This document shows, one piece after another, positions 1-8,160 of a DNA stretch of 64,000 nt. The stretch comes from Bacteroidales bacterium Bact_09 (lineage in GTDB: Bacteria; Bacteroidota; Bacteroidia; Bacteroidales; UBA932), in assembly GCA_001603455.1 (NCBI GenBank), contig LUZA01000025.1, positions 1-64,000 of the forward strand, in the 5' to 3' direction. The stretch's first letter is position 1, and the number at the start of each line of letters is the position of its first letter. Under the pieces are notes generated by a model. That model was not told the origin of the DNA. It saw only the letters and a program-made list of their open reading frames with translations, and did not search any database. Made by a program: the position numbers and the translations under genes.

Positions 1-4
1 CATT

Positions 5-400
5 ATGACTGATCCAATAGCAGATTATCTGACAAGGATTCGTAATGCGGTGACAGCAGGACATAAGATCGTAGAGATTCCCGCGTCGAAAGTGAAAATG
101 GAACTCACCCGTATTTTACACGAAAAGGGTTATATTCTCAGTTACAGGATTGAAGAAGGGAAACCCTCAAACACCATTAAGATTGCCCTGAAATACCATC
201 CCGAGACAAAACGCCCGGCTATTAAGAAGCTTATTCGCGTTTCAAGTCCCGGTTTGCGTCGTTATACCAGCGTGGACAAAATGCCCCGTGTTTTGAACGG
301 CCTGGGTATTGCAATCATATCTTCATCAAAAGGCATTATCACCGACAAGGAAGCCAAAACGCTGAACGTGGGCGGTGAGATCATGTGTTACGTATATTAA
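5..400 (+). CDS. rpsH: 30S ribosomal protein S8
   Basis: S8 binds the central domain of 16S rRNA and is an early assembly protein of the small subunit. The 131-residue product has the usual length, starts with the family-typical MTDPIADYLTRIRNA, and ends with the conserved GGEIMCYVY. Only four bases precede the ATG, so the upstream genes of the spc operon (expected rpsN and rplE) and any ribosome binding site lie outside the window. rplF follows after 11 bases, in the normal spc order. In other bacteria S8 represses its own operon by binding the mRNA; no such site can be judged here. Confidence 0.98.
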   Translation: MTDPIADYLTRIRNAVTAGHKIVEIPASKVKMELTRILHEKGYILSYRIEEGKPSNTIKIALKYHPETKRPAIKKLIRVSSPGLRRYTSVDKMPRVLNGLGIAIISSSKGIITDKEAKTLNVGGEIMCYVY

Positions 401-411
401 TTTAAAATAAT

Positions 412-972
412 ATGTCACGAATAGGAAAACTCCCTGTAAACCTGCCAAAGGGTGTGAGCGTTCAAGTAGGCTCGGACAATTTGGTTACGGTGAAAGGCCC
501 TCTCGGAGAACTGAAACAGAAAGTGGATCCGGACATCAAGGTGTCAATAGAGGGAACAGAGCTTAATCTGGAACGTCCTACCGATCAGCCACGCCACAGG
601 TCCCTGCACGGTCTGTACCGTGCCCTGATACACAACATGGTCGTTGGTGTTTCAACGGGTTTCTCCATTAAGCAGGAATTGGTAGGCGTGGGATACCGCG
701 TTGAAGCTAAAGGACAAATGCTGGAATTCAATCTGGGTTATTCCCACGATATCCATTTCATGCTGCCTAACGAAGTTAAGGCTTCGGTTGAGATAGCCCG
801 TAAGGGTGCCAACCCGGTTTTGACACTTACGAGTTGCGACAAACAGCTGCTGGGAACAGTTGCTGCCAAGATCCGCTCGCTGCGTGCTCCTGAACCGTAT
901 AAAGGCAAGGGTATCAAGTTTATGGGCGAACAAATTCGTCGCAAAGCCGGAAAATCGGCAGGAGCTAAATAG
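412..972 (+). CDS. rplF: 50S ribosomal protein L6
   Basis: L6 sits near the sarcin-ricin loop and supports translation-factor binding. The product is 186 residues, opens with [15 protein letters not shown] and shows the C-terminal signature PEPYKGKGI near residue 163, followed by a basic tail. Length and both L6 repeats look normal. It lies between rpsH and rplR with short spacers and is surely co-transcribed. The sequence before its ATG is AT-rich with no Shine-Dalgarno motif, unlike the next gene. Minus-strand ORFs in this span are shadows. Confidence 0.98.
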   Translation: MSRIGKLPVNLPKGVSVQVGSDNLVTVKGPLGELKQKVDPDIKVSIEGTELNLERPTDQPRHRSLHGLYRALIHNMVVGVSTGFSIKQELVGVGYRVEAKGQMLEFNLGYSHDIHFMLPNEVKASVEIARKGANPVLTLTSCDKQLLGTVAAKIRSLRAPEPYKGKGIKFMGEQIRRKAGKSAGAK

Positions 973-986
973 TAGGAGATGAAATT

Positions 987-1349
987 ATGGCTTTAACAAA
1001 ACAAGCAAGAAAACAACGGATCAAATATCGCATTCGCAAGCGTGTTTCCGGAACTCCCGAACGTCCCAGAATGGCCGTTTACAGGAGCAATAAGCAGATA
1101 TACGTACAACTGATAGATGATATTAACGGGGTCACCCTGGCACAGGCATCTTCTAAAGATGCTTCCCTGGCAGAAGAGCTTAAAGGCAAAAAACCTGTGC
1201 AGATAGCTGCGTTGGTCGGCAGGCTGACTGCAGAGCGTGCCAAAGAAAAGAGTATCACCATGGTTTCTTTTGATCGCGGCGGATATCTCTATCACGGACG
1301 AGTTAAAAGTTTAGCAGATGCCGCCAGAGAAGGCGGTCTTAAATTCTAA
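987..1349 (+). CDS. rplR: 50S ribosomal protein L18
   Basis: L18 binds 5S rRNA and helps dock it in the central protuberance. The 120-residue product has the basic N-terminus ([22 protein letters not shown]) and the C-terminal [24 protein letters not shown] signature of the family. An AGGAG at 974-978, eight bases before the ATG, is a clear Shine-Dalgarno element, which is unusual in this phylum. rpsE follows after seven bases. Confidence 0.98.
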   Translation: MALTKQARKQRIKYRIRKRVSGTPERPRMAVYRSNKQIYVQLIDDINGVTLAQASSKDASLAEELKGKKPVQIAALVGRLTAERAKEKSITMVSFDRGGYLYHGRVKSLADAAREGGLKF

Positions 1350-1356
1350 TACGGAT

Positions 1357-1875
1357 ATGGCAAAGATCAGAGCAAAAAAAATAAAAGCCACGGACCTTGA
1401 ATTAAAAGACCGTCTTGTGGCCATTCAGCGAGTCACTAAGGTAACAAAGGGAGGCCGGAATTTCAGTTTCGCCGCCATTGTTGTTGTCGGTGATGAAAAA
1501 GGAGTAGTGGGATATGGTCTGGGAAAGGCCGGAGAGGTAGCCTCGGCTATATCCAAGGGTATTGAGGACGCTAAAAAGAATCTGTATCGTATACCCCTGA
1601 ACAAAGAGACCATTCCTCATGAAATGGAAGCCAAGTTTGGCGGTGCCAGGGTATTTATGAAACCTGCAGCCCCCGGATCGGGTGTGATCGCGGGAGGTGC
1701 TATGCGTGCCGTGTTTGAATCTGTGGGCGTACACGATGTTCTGGCCAAGTCCATGGGCTCGTCAAATCCCCATAATCTGGTCAAAGCAACCATACATGCT
1801 TTGCTGGAAATGCGTGACGCTTACCAGGTAGCGGGTGTGCGTGGTGTCAAGATGGAAAAGGTCTTTAACGGATAA
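1357..1875 (+). CDS. rpsE: 30S ribosomal protein S5
   Basis: S5 lies near the mRNA entry channel and contributes to decoding fidelity and helicase activity. The product is 172 residues. The ORF track starts at 1318, inside rplR, but the ATG at 1357 (MAKIRAKK) is preferred because it follows the rplR stop and matches normal family length. The double-stranded-RNA-binding-like N domain ([15 protein letters not shown]) and the C domain ([16 protein letters not shown]) are intact. The next gene, rpmD, follows after 12 bases. Confidence 0.97.
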   Translation: MAKIRAKKIKATDLELKDRLVAIQRVTKVTKGGRNFSFAAIVVVGDEKGVVGYGLGKAGEVASAISKGIEDAKKNLYRIPLNKETIPHEMEAKFGGARVFMKPAAPGSGVIAGGAMRAVFESVGVHDVLAKSMGSSNPHNLVKATIHALLEMRDAYQVAGVRGVKMEKVFNG

Positions 1876-1887
1876 GGAGAAGAAATT

Positions 1888-2070
1888 ATGGAAGTATGGA
1901 AAATCACCCAGGTCAAGAGCAGCAATTCCGCTACTAAGCGCCAGGTGGCCACTTTGGCCTCTCTGGGAATCCGCAGGATAAACCATTCTGTTGAGAAGGA
2001 AGTCAATCCTGTCATCAGGGGGATGGTTGAAAAAGTACGTCATTTAGTGACTGTCGAAGAAGTAAAGTAA
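1888..2070 (+). CDS. rpmD: 50S ribosomal protein L30
   Basis: L30 is a small peripheral protein of the large subunit. The 60-residue product has the family core KSSNSATKRQ...LASLGIRRINHSV. An AAGGAG at 1874-1879, overlapping the rpsE stop and eight bases before the ATG, provides a Shine-Dalgarno element. Its place between rpsE and rplO is canonical. It is short but clearly a real gene because of its motif and operon position. Confidence 0.97.
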   Translation: MEVWKITQVKSSNSATKRQVATLASLGIRRINHSVEKEVNPVIRGMVEKVRHLVTVEEVK

Positions 2071-2083
2071 AGGAGGAAACAAA

Positions 2084-2533
2084 ATGAACTTATCAAATTT
2101 GAAACCTGCAGAAGGGTCCGTTTCCAAAAGAAAACGCATAGGTCGCGGAGAAGGATCAGGGAGAGGAGGAACATCTACACGCGGACATAAAGGCGCCCAG
2201 TCGCGTTCCGGGTATTCCCGCAAACCCGGTTTTGAAGGAGGTCAGATGCCTTTGCAGCGTCGTCTTCCCAAATTCGGATTCAAAAACAGGAACCGCGTAG
2301 AGTACAAGGCCATCAACCTTTCCACTTTACAGGCACTTTATGATAAAACAGGGATTGGTGATATAGATGTGAATACATTGTGTGAGGCCGGTTTGGTATC
2401 CAGAAATGATCTGGTCAAGATCCTGGCAAAAGGTGAATTAAATATCAAACTGAATGTTACGGCTCACGGTTTTTCCCAAAAGGCGAAAGAAGCTATTGAA
2501 GCAAAAGAGGGGAAGATTGCAGTTATTGAATAA
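2084..2533 (+). CDS. rplO: 50S ribosomal protein L15
   Basis: L15 is a late-assembly protein of the large subunit with a long extended N-terminus that threads into 23S rRNA. The 149-residue product has the expected glycine- and arginine-rich start (KRIGRGEGSGRGGTSTRGHKG) and the GFEGGQMPLQRRLPK motif. A near-perfect Shine-Dalgarno AGGAGG at 2071-2076 sits seven bases before the ATG, right after the rpmD stop. secY follows after 19 bases. Confidence 0.98.
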   Translation: MNLSNLKPAEGSVSKRKRIGRGEGSGRGGTSTRGHKGAQSRSGYSRKPGFEGGQMPLQRRLPKFGFKNRNRVEYKAINLSTLQALYDKTGIGDIDVNTLCEAGLVSRNDLVKILAKGELNIKLNVTAHGFSQKAKEAIEAKEGKIAVIE

Positions 2534-2552
2534 CCCAGAATATGCCTGACCA

Positions 2553-3872
2553 ATGAAAAAACTGATAGAAACCATAAAGAACATTTTTAAGATTGAAGAA
2601 CTGCGTAAGCGGATCGTATATACTGTATCGCTTCTTCTGATCTACAGGTTGGGCAGCTTTGTAGTCCTGCCGGGAATAGATCCCATGCAGTTGAGCAATT
2701 TGCGGGCACAGGCTTCCGGGGGTCTGGTTGGATTGTTAAACATGTTTTCGGGCGGAGCTTTCGGAAATGCATCAATTTTTGCACTGGGAGTAATGCCTTA
2801 CATCTCTGCCTCCATAGTAATCCAGCTTTTAGGGATCATGATTCCGTATTTTCAGAGAATGCAGAGGGAAGGTGAAAGCGGCCACCGGAAGATGAACCAG
2901 TGGACCCGTTATCTGACCATCGTGATCCTCGCTCTGCAAGGACCTGCATACCTAACCAACTTGCATGCACAGCTCCCCGATTCGGCATTCCTGCTGAGCG
3001 GTTTTTCATTCAACTTGTTTGCCACTATCGTGCTCATAGGCGGGACCATGTTCATCATGTGGCTGGGAGAAAGGATAACCGACCGCGGACTGGGAAACGG
3101 TATTTCGCTCATCATTATGGTCGGTATTGTGGCACGTCTGCCATTTGCCTTTGTTGCAGAGGCTGGTGACCGCATGTCTCAGTCTTCCGGAGGCCTTCTG
3201 ATGCTTGTGGTCGAACTGATAGTCCTGTTCTTCATCTTTATCGCCTCCATCGCTTTGGTACAGGGAGTACGAAAGGTCCCGGTTCAATATGCAAAGCGCA
3301 TAGTAGGTAATAAGCAATATGGGGGTGTGCGGCAGTATATCCCCTTGAAGATCAATGCCGCAGGTGTTATGCCCATCATTTTTGCACAGGCCCTCATGTT
3401 GTTTCCCATGATATTCGCCAGCTTTGACGCCACCCGCGGTTTTGCAGCTGTTATGAGCAATATGCAGGGTTTTTGGTATAACTTTGTATTTTTTATACTT
3501 GTAGTGGCTTTTACCTATTTTTACACGGCCGTAACGGTTAATCCCACCAATATGGCCGATGACATGAAGAAGAACGGAGGTTTTATTCCCGGAGTTAAAC
3601 CCGGAAAGAAAACAGCCGAGTATATAGACAGCGTTATGTCCCGCATTACCCTGCCCGGGTCTATCTTCCTGGGTCTTGTGGCCATAATGCCTGTTTTTGC
3701 CCGGATGATGGGAGTCAACATGCAGTTTGCTCAGTTTTACGGAGGCACATCGCTGCTGATCCTTGTAGGTGTGATACTTGATACGCTGCAGCAGATAGAG
3801 AGCCATCTTCTGATGCGTCACTACGACGGATTGATGAAAACAGGAAGGCTGAAAGGCCGTTCTAATATGTAA
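2553..3872 (+). CDS. secY: Sec translocon channel protein SecY
   Basis: SecY forms the membrane channel through which SecA and the ribosome drive proteins across or into the inner membrane. The 439-residue product has about ten hydrophobic segments. Family landmarks include the plug-region FSGGAFGNASIFALGVMPYI near residue 65 and a C-terminal tail ending RLKGRSNM. It is encoded directly after rplO, as in most spc operons, and precedes map. No Shine-Dalgarno is visible before its ATG. A 271-residue minus-strand ORF across it is a shadow. Confidence 0.98.
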   Translation: MKKLIETIKNIFKIEELRKRIVYTVSLLLIYRLGSFVVLPGIDPMQLSNLRAQASGGLVGLLNMFSGGAFGNASIFALGVMPYISASIVIQLLGIMIPYFQRMQREGESGHRKMNQWTRYLTIVILALQGPAYLTNLHAQLPDSAFLLSGFSFNLFATIVLIGGTMFIMWLGERITDRGLGNGISLIIMVGIVARLPFAFVAEAGDRMSQSSGGLLMLVVELIVLFFIFIASIALVQGVRKVPVQYAKRIVGNKQYGGVRQYIPLKINAAGVMPIIFAQALMLFPMIFASFDATRGFAAVMSNMQGFWYNFVFFILVVAFTYFYTAVTVNPTNMADDMKKNGGFIPGVKPGKKTAEYIDSVMSRITLPGSIFLGLVAIMPVFARMMGVNMQFAQFYGGTSLLILVGVILDTLQQIESHLLMRHYDGLMKTGRLKGRSNM

Positions 3873-3900
3873 GACCCGGAATTAAATAGTTCTTTGTTTT

Positions 3901-4677
3901 ATGAATATTTCGAAAACCGAAGAAGAGATTGCGCTTATGCGTGAAAATGGGATGCTGGTCTCCAGAACCCTTGCGGAAGTTGGCAGGCATATTGAACCGG
4001 GAATTACCACCGGGAAACTCAATGACATTGCAGAAGCCTTCATTCGTGATCATGGAGCAGTGCCCGCTTTTCTCGGATACAACGGTTTTCCCTACTCCCT
4101 CTGTATCTCTGTCAATTCAGTAGTAGTTCACGGGTTTCCCGGTGACTACCGTCTGCAGGAAGGAGATATCGTGTCCATAGATTGCGGAACAAAGTATAAG
4201 GGTTTTTTTGGGGACTCGGCCTACACTTTTGGAGTGGGAAAAGTTTCCAGAGCGGCTGAACTCCTTATGCGAACAACTCGTGAATCGCTTTTTAGGGGGA
4301 TCGGGCAGGCTATAGCCGGTAAACGCATTGGCGATATCGGCGCTGCTGTCCAAACGTATGTAGAACAACACGGCTTTTCCGTGGTTAGGGAGATGGTGGG
4401 TCATGGTATCGGCACCAGGCTTCATGAAAAACCAGATGTGCCTAATTATGGCAGGCCCGGTCAGGGTAAACAGCTGGAAGAAGGAATGGTCTTGTGTATA
4501 GAACCTATGATCAATGAAGGAGGTAGAGGAGTGTACATGGAACGTGACGGTTGGACACTCAGGACAGCAGACAACAGGAATTCGGCCCATTATGAACTGA
4601 CAGTGGCTGTTCGCAAGGGGAATGCCGAACTCTTGTCAACTTTTGCCTTCATTGAAGGCGAAAATATACGGAAATAA
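3901..4677 (+). CDS. map: Type I methionine aminopeptidase
   Basis: This metalloenzyme removes the initiator methionine from nascent proteins with small second residues. The 258-residue length is normal for the type I single-domain form. Metal ligands are visible in order: Asp in SIDCGTKYKGFFGDSAYTF (two Asp), His in GHGIG, Glu in CIEPMINEG, and the last Glu in SAHYELTV. It follows secY by 28 bases and precedes infA, the standard secY-map-infA order, which ties protein export, N-terminal processing and initiation into one transcript. Confidence 0.97.
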   Translation: MNISKTEEEIALMRENGMLVSRTLAEVGRHIEPGITTGKLNDIAEAFIRDHGAVPAFLGYNGFPYSLCISVNSVVVHGFPGDYRLQEGDIVSIDCGTKYKGFFGDSAYTFGVGKVSRAAELLMRTTRESLFRGIGQAIAGKRIGDIGAAVQTYVEQHGFSVVREMVGHGIGTRLHEKPDVPNYGRPGQGKQLEEGMVLCIEPMINEGGRGVYMERDGWTLRTADNRNSAHYELTVAVRKGNAELLSTFAFIEGENIRK

Positions 4678-4697
4678 GATGATTAAGGATTAACAAA

Positions 4698-4916
4698 ATG
4701 CCCAAACAATCTGCAATTGAAAAAGAAGGTGTGATAATTGAAGCCCTGTCTAATGCTATGTTCCGCGTAGAACTGGACAACGGGCATGTTATTATTGCGC
4801 ACATATCGGGAAAAATGAGGATGCACTACATCCGCATTTTGCCCGGGGACAGGGTTCGGGTAGAAATGTCTCCCTATGATCTTACTAAAGGTCGCATAAC
4901 CTTTAGGTATAAGTAA
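4698..4916 (+). CDS. infA: Translation initiation factor IF-1
   Basis: IF-1 is a single OB-fold protein that binds the A site during initiation. The product is 72 residues, the normal length, with the conserved [29 protein letters not shown] start and the ending [11 protein letters not shown]. It sits between map and rpmJ. No Shine-Dalgarno is apparent; the ATG is preceded by an A-rich stretch. Confidence 0.98.
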   Translation: MPKQSAIEKEGVIIEALSNAMFRVELDNGHVIIAHISGKMRMHYIRILPGDRVRVEMSPYDLTKGRITFRYK

Positions 4917-4937
4917 TTATTATTAAAGATTACTACA

Positions 4938-5054
4938 ATGAAAGTGAAAGCATCCGTTAAAAAGCGCAGCGATGATTGTAAAATCGTAAGACGTAAGGGA
5001 CGTCTGTACGTGATTTGCAAAAAGAACCCTAAGTTCAAGATGCGCCAGGGATAA
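4938..5054 (+). CDS. rpmJ: 50S ribosomal protein L36 (zinc-site degenerate)
   Basis: This 38-codon gene is too short for the ORF track but is clear from [13 protein letters not shown]...KFKMRQG and its position between infA and rpsM. L36 organises 23S rRNA near the GTPase centre, usually with a Cys3-His zinc site. Aligned by eye with the classic sequence, the ligand positions 11 and 33 are Ser and Phe, while Cys14 and Cys27 remain. Zinc binding of the normal kind is therefore unlikely. It looks like an intermediate between the C+ and C- forms of the protein. Confidence 0.96.
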   Translation: MKVKASVKKRSDDCKIVRRKGRLYVICKKNPKFKMRQG

Positions 5055-5083
5055 AATCAGTAAATAAAAAAGTATTATAGATT

Positions 5084-5461
5084 ATGGCACGAATAGCCGG
5101 TGTTGACTTACCCAATAACAAGCGCGGAGAAATAGGACTAACCTATATCTACGGAATCGGTCGCAGTTCTGCCCGGACCATCCTGTCCAGGGCCGGGATC
5201 GACCTTGACATCAAAGTGAAGGATTGGAATGACGATCAGATCGCAGCCATCCGTTCGCTGATAACGGAGGGATATAAGATTGAAGGAGAGCTTCGTTCCT
5301 CTGTACAAATGAACATTAAAAGGCTGATGGATATCGGTTGCTACAGGGGCATCCGTCATCGTCTGGGACTACCTGTACGCGGACAAACAACCAAGAATAA
5401 TGCCCGTACACGCAAAGGTCGGAAGAAAACGGTCGCCAATAAGAAGAAAGCAACCAAATAA
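5084..5461 (+). CDS. rpsM: 30S ribosomal protein S13
   Basis: S13 sits in the head of the small subunit and contacts the P-site tRNA and the large subunit. The 125-residue product begins [26 protein letters not shown] and contains the family signature [22 protein letters not shown] near the basic C-terminus. It opens the classical alpha operon order (S13, S11, S4, RpoA, L17), continued here from the spc operon without a terminator. Confidence 0.98.
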   Translation: MARIAGVDLPNNKRGEIGLTYIYGIGRSSARTILSRAGIDLDIKVKDWNDDQIAAIRSLITEGYKIEGELRSSVQMNIKRLMDIGCYRGIRHRLGLPVRGQTTKNNARTRKGRKKTVANKKKATK

Positions 5462-5472
5462 CAACTCAGATT

Positions 5473-5865
5473 ATGGCAAAAAAATCAAATACATCCAACA
5501 AGAAGAAAGTAGTTAAAGTGGATGCTTACGGGCAGGCCCATATTTCTTCAACATTCAATAACGTGATTGTGACCCTTGCCAACAGCGAAGGGCAGGTTAT
5601 CAGTTGGTCTTCCGCCGGAAAGATGGGATTCCGCGGTTCCAAGAAGAACACCCCTTATGCTGCCCAAACGGCTGCGGCGGATTGCGCCAAAATAGCCTAT
5701 GATCTGGGACTGCGCAAGGTCAAGGCCTATGTAAAAGGACCGGGATCTGGCCGTGAATCTGCCATTCGCACCATCCACGGAGCCGGTATAGAAGTTACCG
5801 AAATAGTTGATGTAACCCCGCTTCCCCATAACGGATGTCGTCCCAAAGGACGCCGCAGGGTATAG
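5473..5865 (+). CDS. rpsK: 30S ribosomal protein S11
   Basis: S11 lies on the platform of the small subunit and interacts with the mRNA exit region. The 130-residue product has the family core [15 protein letters not shown] and the C-terminal [26 protein letters not shown]. It follows rpsM after 11 bases and precedes rpsD by 36 bases. Nothing unusual is seen. Confidence 0.98.
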   Translation: MAKKSNTSNKKKVVKVDAYGQAHISSTFNNVIVTLANSEGQVISWSSAGKMGFRGSKKNTPYAAQTAAADCAKIAYDLGLRKVKAYVKGPGSGRESAIRTIHGAGIEVTEIVDVTPLPHNGCRPKGRRRV

Positions 5866-5901
5866 CAAGGTATAATTGTTGATCACTAAAACAGAAAAAA
5901 G

Positions 5902-6507
5902 ATGGCAAGATATACAGGCCCAAAGACCAAGATAGCCCGTAAATTTGGAGAACCTATTTACGGGCCTGACAAAAATTTTGAACGTAAGAGTCATCCTCCC
6001 GGACAGCACGGGATGATGAAGAAACGTAAAAAAACATCTGAATACGGCATCCAGCTGAAAGAAAAGCAGAAAGTAAAATACACTTACGGGGTTTTGGAAC
6101 GCCAGTTCCATAATCTATTTGAAAAAGCGTCTTCTATGAAGGGACGTAAGGGTGAAAATTTGTTGCTTTTATTGGAGAGCCGTTTGGACAACATCGTTTT
6201 TCGTCTGGGAATTGCTCCTTCAAGGCCGGCTGCACGCCAACTGGTAACACACCGTCATATAACAGTTGACGGAAAGGTATGCAATATACCTTCAACCCTG
6301 ATCCGTCCCGGATCCATAGTGGCTGTAAGGGAGCGTTCCAAGAATCTCGAAATCATTCAGGACAACATATCTCGCACGGTGAGCAAATATGCCTGGATAG
6401 AATGGGACGCAGCTTCGGTATCGGGTAAGTTTTTGAACTTTCCTGACAGGACCGAAATCCCTGAACCCATCAATGAGCAATTAATTGTGGAGTTGTACTC
6501 CAAGTAA
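5902..6507 (+). CDS. rpsD: 30S ribosomal protein S4
   Basis: S4 nucleates assembly of the 16S 5' domain and in other bacteria represses the alpha operon. The 201-residue product starts [21 protein letters not shown] and holds an S4 RNA-binding domain around residues 92-155 ([26 protein letters not shown]). The N-terminal part lacks the zinc-binding cysteines found in C+ S4 proteins, so this is the C- form. It lies between rpsK and rpoA. Confidence 0.98.
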   Translation: MARYTGPKTKIARKFGEPIYGPDKNFERKSHPPGQHGMMKKRKKTSEYGIQLKEKQKVKYTYGVLERQFHNLFEKASSMKGRKGENLLLLLESRLDNIVFRLGIAPSRPAARQLVTHRHITVDGKVCNIPSTLIRPGSIVAVRERSKNLEIIQDNISRTVSKYAWIEWDAASVSGKFLNFPDRTEIPEPINEQLIVELYSK

Positions 6508-6522
6508 TCTTAAATTTTTACA

Positions 6523-7545
6523 ATGGCCATTTTAGCATTTCAAAAACCCGATAAAGTCATTATGCTCGAGGCTACCGATACGTTTGGACGTTTTGAGTTC
6601 CGTCCCCTGGAACCCGGATACGCAACAACTATCGGGAATGCACTCCGCAGAATATTATTATCCTCATTGGAAGGATACGCACTGACATACGTCAGGATTG
6701 ATGGTGTTGAACACGAATTTGCGACCATCCCCGGAGTGATGGAAAATGTGGTGGACATCGTTCTTAACCTGAAACAGGTGCGATTCAAAAGAATGATAGA
6801 AGGTGTGGATGAAGAAACGGTCAGGGTTACGGTTAAAGGAAAGGAGACTTTTATTGCCGGCGATATCTCCAGGCAGTTATCTTCCTTCAAGGTCCTCAAC
6901 TCAGACTTTGTAATATGCAATATGAATCCCTCGGTCACCCTTTCCATGGAGCTCCATATTGGTAAGGGACGTGGTTACGTCCCGGCAGAAGAGAACAGGA
7001 TAGAAAATGCTCCCTTTGGGTTGATTGCCATGGATGCCATTTACACGCCCATAAAGAATGTGAACTATTCCATGGAGTATTGGCGCGTGGAACAAAAGAC
7101 TGACTACGAAAAGCTCACCCTCGAGGTGACCACTGACGGCTCTATTCATCCAAAAGATGCCCTGAAAGAAGCTGCAAAGATCCTGATACATCATTTCATG
7201 CTTTTTTCCGATGAACGTATCAGTCTGGAACTTCCGCAGAAAGATGTGAGTTCCGAACTGGATGAGGAATCCCTCCGGATGCGCCAGCTCCTGCTGACAA
7301 AACTCTCGGATATGGAACTTTCTGTAAGGGCACTCAACTGTCTGAAGGCTGCCGAGATAGAAACGTTTGCAGATTTGGTCTCGGTGCCGCGTCATGAATT
7401 GATGAAATTCCGCAATTTTGGAAAAAAGTCACTGAACGAGGTTGATATGCTTATGGAGCGTCTGGATCTCTCTTTTGGAATAGACGTTACAAAGTACAAT
7501 ATTGAAAAGAAAGTAAAGAAATATGAGACACAGAAAGAAAATTAA
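6523..7545 (+). CDS. rpoA: RNA polymerase alpha subunit
   Basis: Alpha dimerises to start assembly of RNA polymerase; its C-terminal domain contacts DNA and activators. The 340-residue product has the N-terminal dimerisation domain ([25 protein letters not shown]), the insert domain, and an alpha-CTD (residues about 255-325) with the helix-hairpin-helix [18 protein letters not shown] and [10 protein letters not shown]. Its end overlaps the start of rplQ by 23 bases in a different frame, suggesting translational coupling. Confidence 0.98.
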   Translation: MAILAFQKPDKVIMLEATDTFGRFEFRPLEPGYATTIGNALRRILLSSLEGYALTYVRIDGVEHEFATIPGVMENVVDIVLNLKQVRFKRMIEGVDEETVRVTVKGKETFIAGDISRQLSSFKVLNSDFVICNMNPSVTLSMELHIGKGRGYVPAEENRIENAPFGLIAMDAIYTPIKNVNYSMEYWRVEQKTDYEKLTLEVTTDGSIHPKDALKEAAKILIHHFMLFSDERISLELPQKDVSSELDEESLRMRQLLLTKLSDMELSVRALNCLKAAEIETFADLVSVPRHELMKFRNFGKKSLNEVDMLMERLDLSFGIDVTKYNIEKKVKKYETQKEN

Positions 7546-8083
7546 CCACCTGGGACGCAAAGCCGGACACCGCAAGGCCATGTTGGCCAACATGGCATCG
7601 TCTCTTATACTTCATAAGCGCATCGAGACTACCGTAGCCAAAGCCAAAGCGTTGCGCGTCTATGTAGAGCCGCTGATTACCAAATCTAAAAACGATACAA
7701 CACATTCGCGCCGTACTGTCTTTTCATATCTAAAGGACAAGCATGCCGTAAACGAACTTTTCCGCGTTGTGGCACCTAAGGTAACAGAACGTCCGGGAGG
7801 TTATACACGCATACTTAAAACAGGGTTCCGTGCAGGTGATGCAGCCGATATGGCAATGATAGAACTGGTCGATTTCAATGAACTGGCATTGGCCGGGACC
7901 ACAAAAAAAGAAGAAAAGAAAACCACCCGACGCAGCCGCTCAAAAACTTCAAGGGCGAAGACAGAAGCAAAACCTGCCACTGAACAGGTACCGGCAGAAA
8001 AAGCTGCCCCGGAAGAAACGCCGCAGGAAGAACCGGTTACCGAAGAAGTTCCTAATGTTACTTCTGAGGAAAAACCAGAGTAA
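7523..8083 (+). CDS. rplQ: 50S ribosomal protein L17 with long acidic tail
   Basis: L17 lies near the polypeptide exit tunnel. Residues 1-115 are the standard protein ([20 protein letters not shown]...[27 protein letters not shown]). A further roughly 65 residues form a low-complexity tail, first basic ([13 protein letters not shown]) and then Glu/Pro/Ala-rich. Such tails are known on Bacteroidota L17 and are probably disordered; their role is not known to me. The ATG lies inside rpoA. The gene ends the supercluster and is followed by a strong terminator. Confidence 0.97.
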   Translation: MRHRKKINHLGRKAGHRKAMLANMASSLILHKRIETTVAKAKALRVYVEPLITKSKNDTTHSRRTVFSYLKDKHAVNELFRVVAPKVTERPGGYTRILKTGFRAGDAADMAMIELVDFNELALAGTTKKEEKKTTRRSRSKTSRAKTEAKPATEQVPAEKAAPEETPQEEPVTEEVPNVTSEEKPE

Positions 8084-8100
8084 AAAAATAATATATGATG

Positions 8101-8134
8101 TTCCCGGGGATATTTTTCTCCGGGAATTTTTTTT
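8101..8134 (+). terminator. Intrinsic terminator of the ribosomal supercluster
   Basis: A ten-pair stem (TTCCCGGGGA with TTCTCCGGGAA-type arm, 8101-8110 with 8117-8126, one G-T pair) encloses the loop TATTTT and is followed by eight T residues. It lies 17 bases after the rplQ stop and just before the tgt promoter, so it should end the ribosomal transcript. Confidence 0.93.
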
Positions 8135-8148
8135 AAGGCAGGAAGACC

Positions 8149-8156
8149 TATCTTTG
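8149..8156 (+). promoter_or_regulatory. tgt promoter -7 box, probably leaderless
   Basis: TATCTTTG matches the Bacteroidota -7 consensus TAnnTTTG. Only four bases (TAAG) separate it from the tgt ATG at 8161, so transcription would begin at or next to the start codon. No clear -33 TTTG is seen; the expected place is occupied by the T-run of the preceding terminator. Confidence 0.7.
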
Positions 8157-8160
8157 TAAG

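Noticed and set aside
1318-1356. N-terminal extension of S5 in the ORF track
   Set aside because: It lies inside rplR; the ATG at 1357 gives the usual S5 start.
3006-3821. 271-residue minus-strand ORF across secY
   Set aside because: It is the antisense shadow of a clear secY; composition is His/Lys/Gly-rich with no family motif or promoter.
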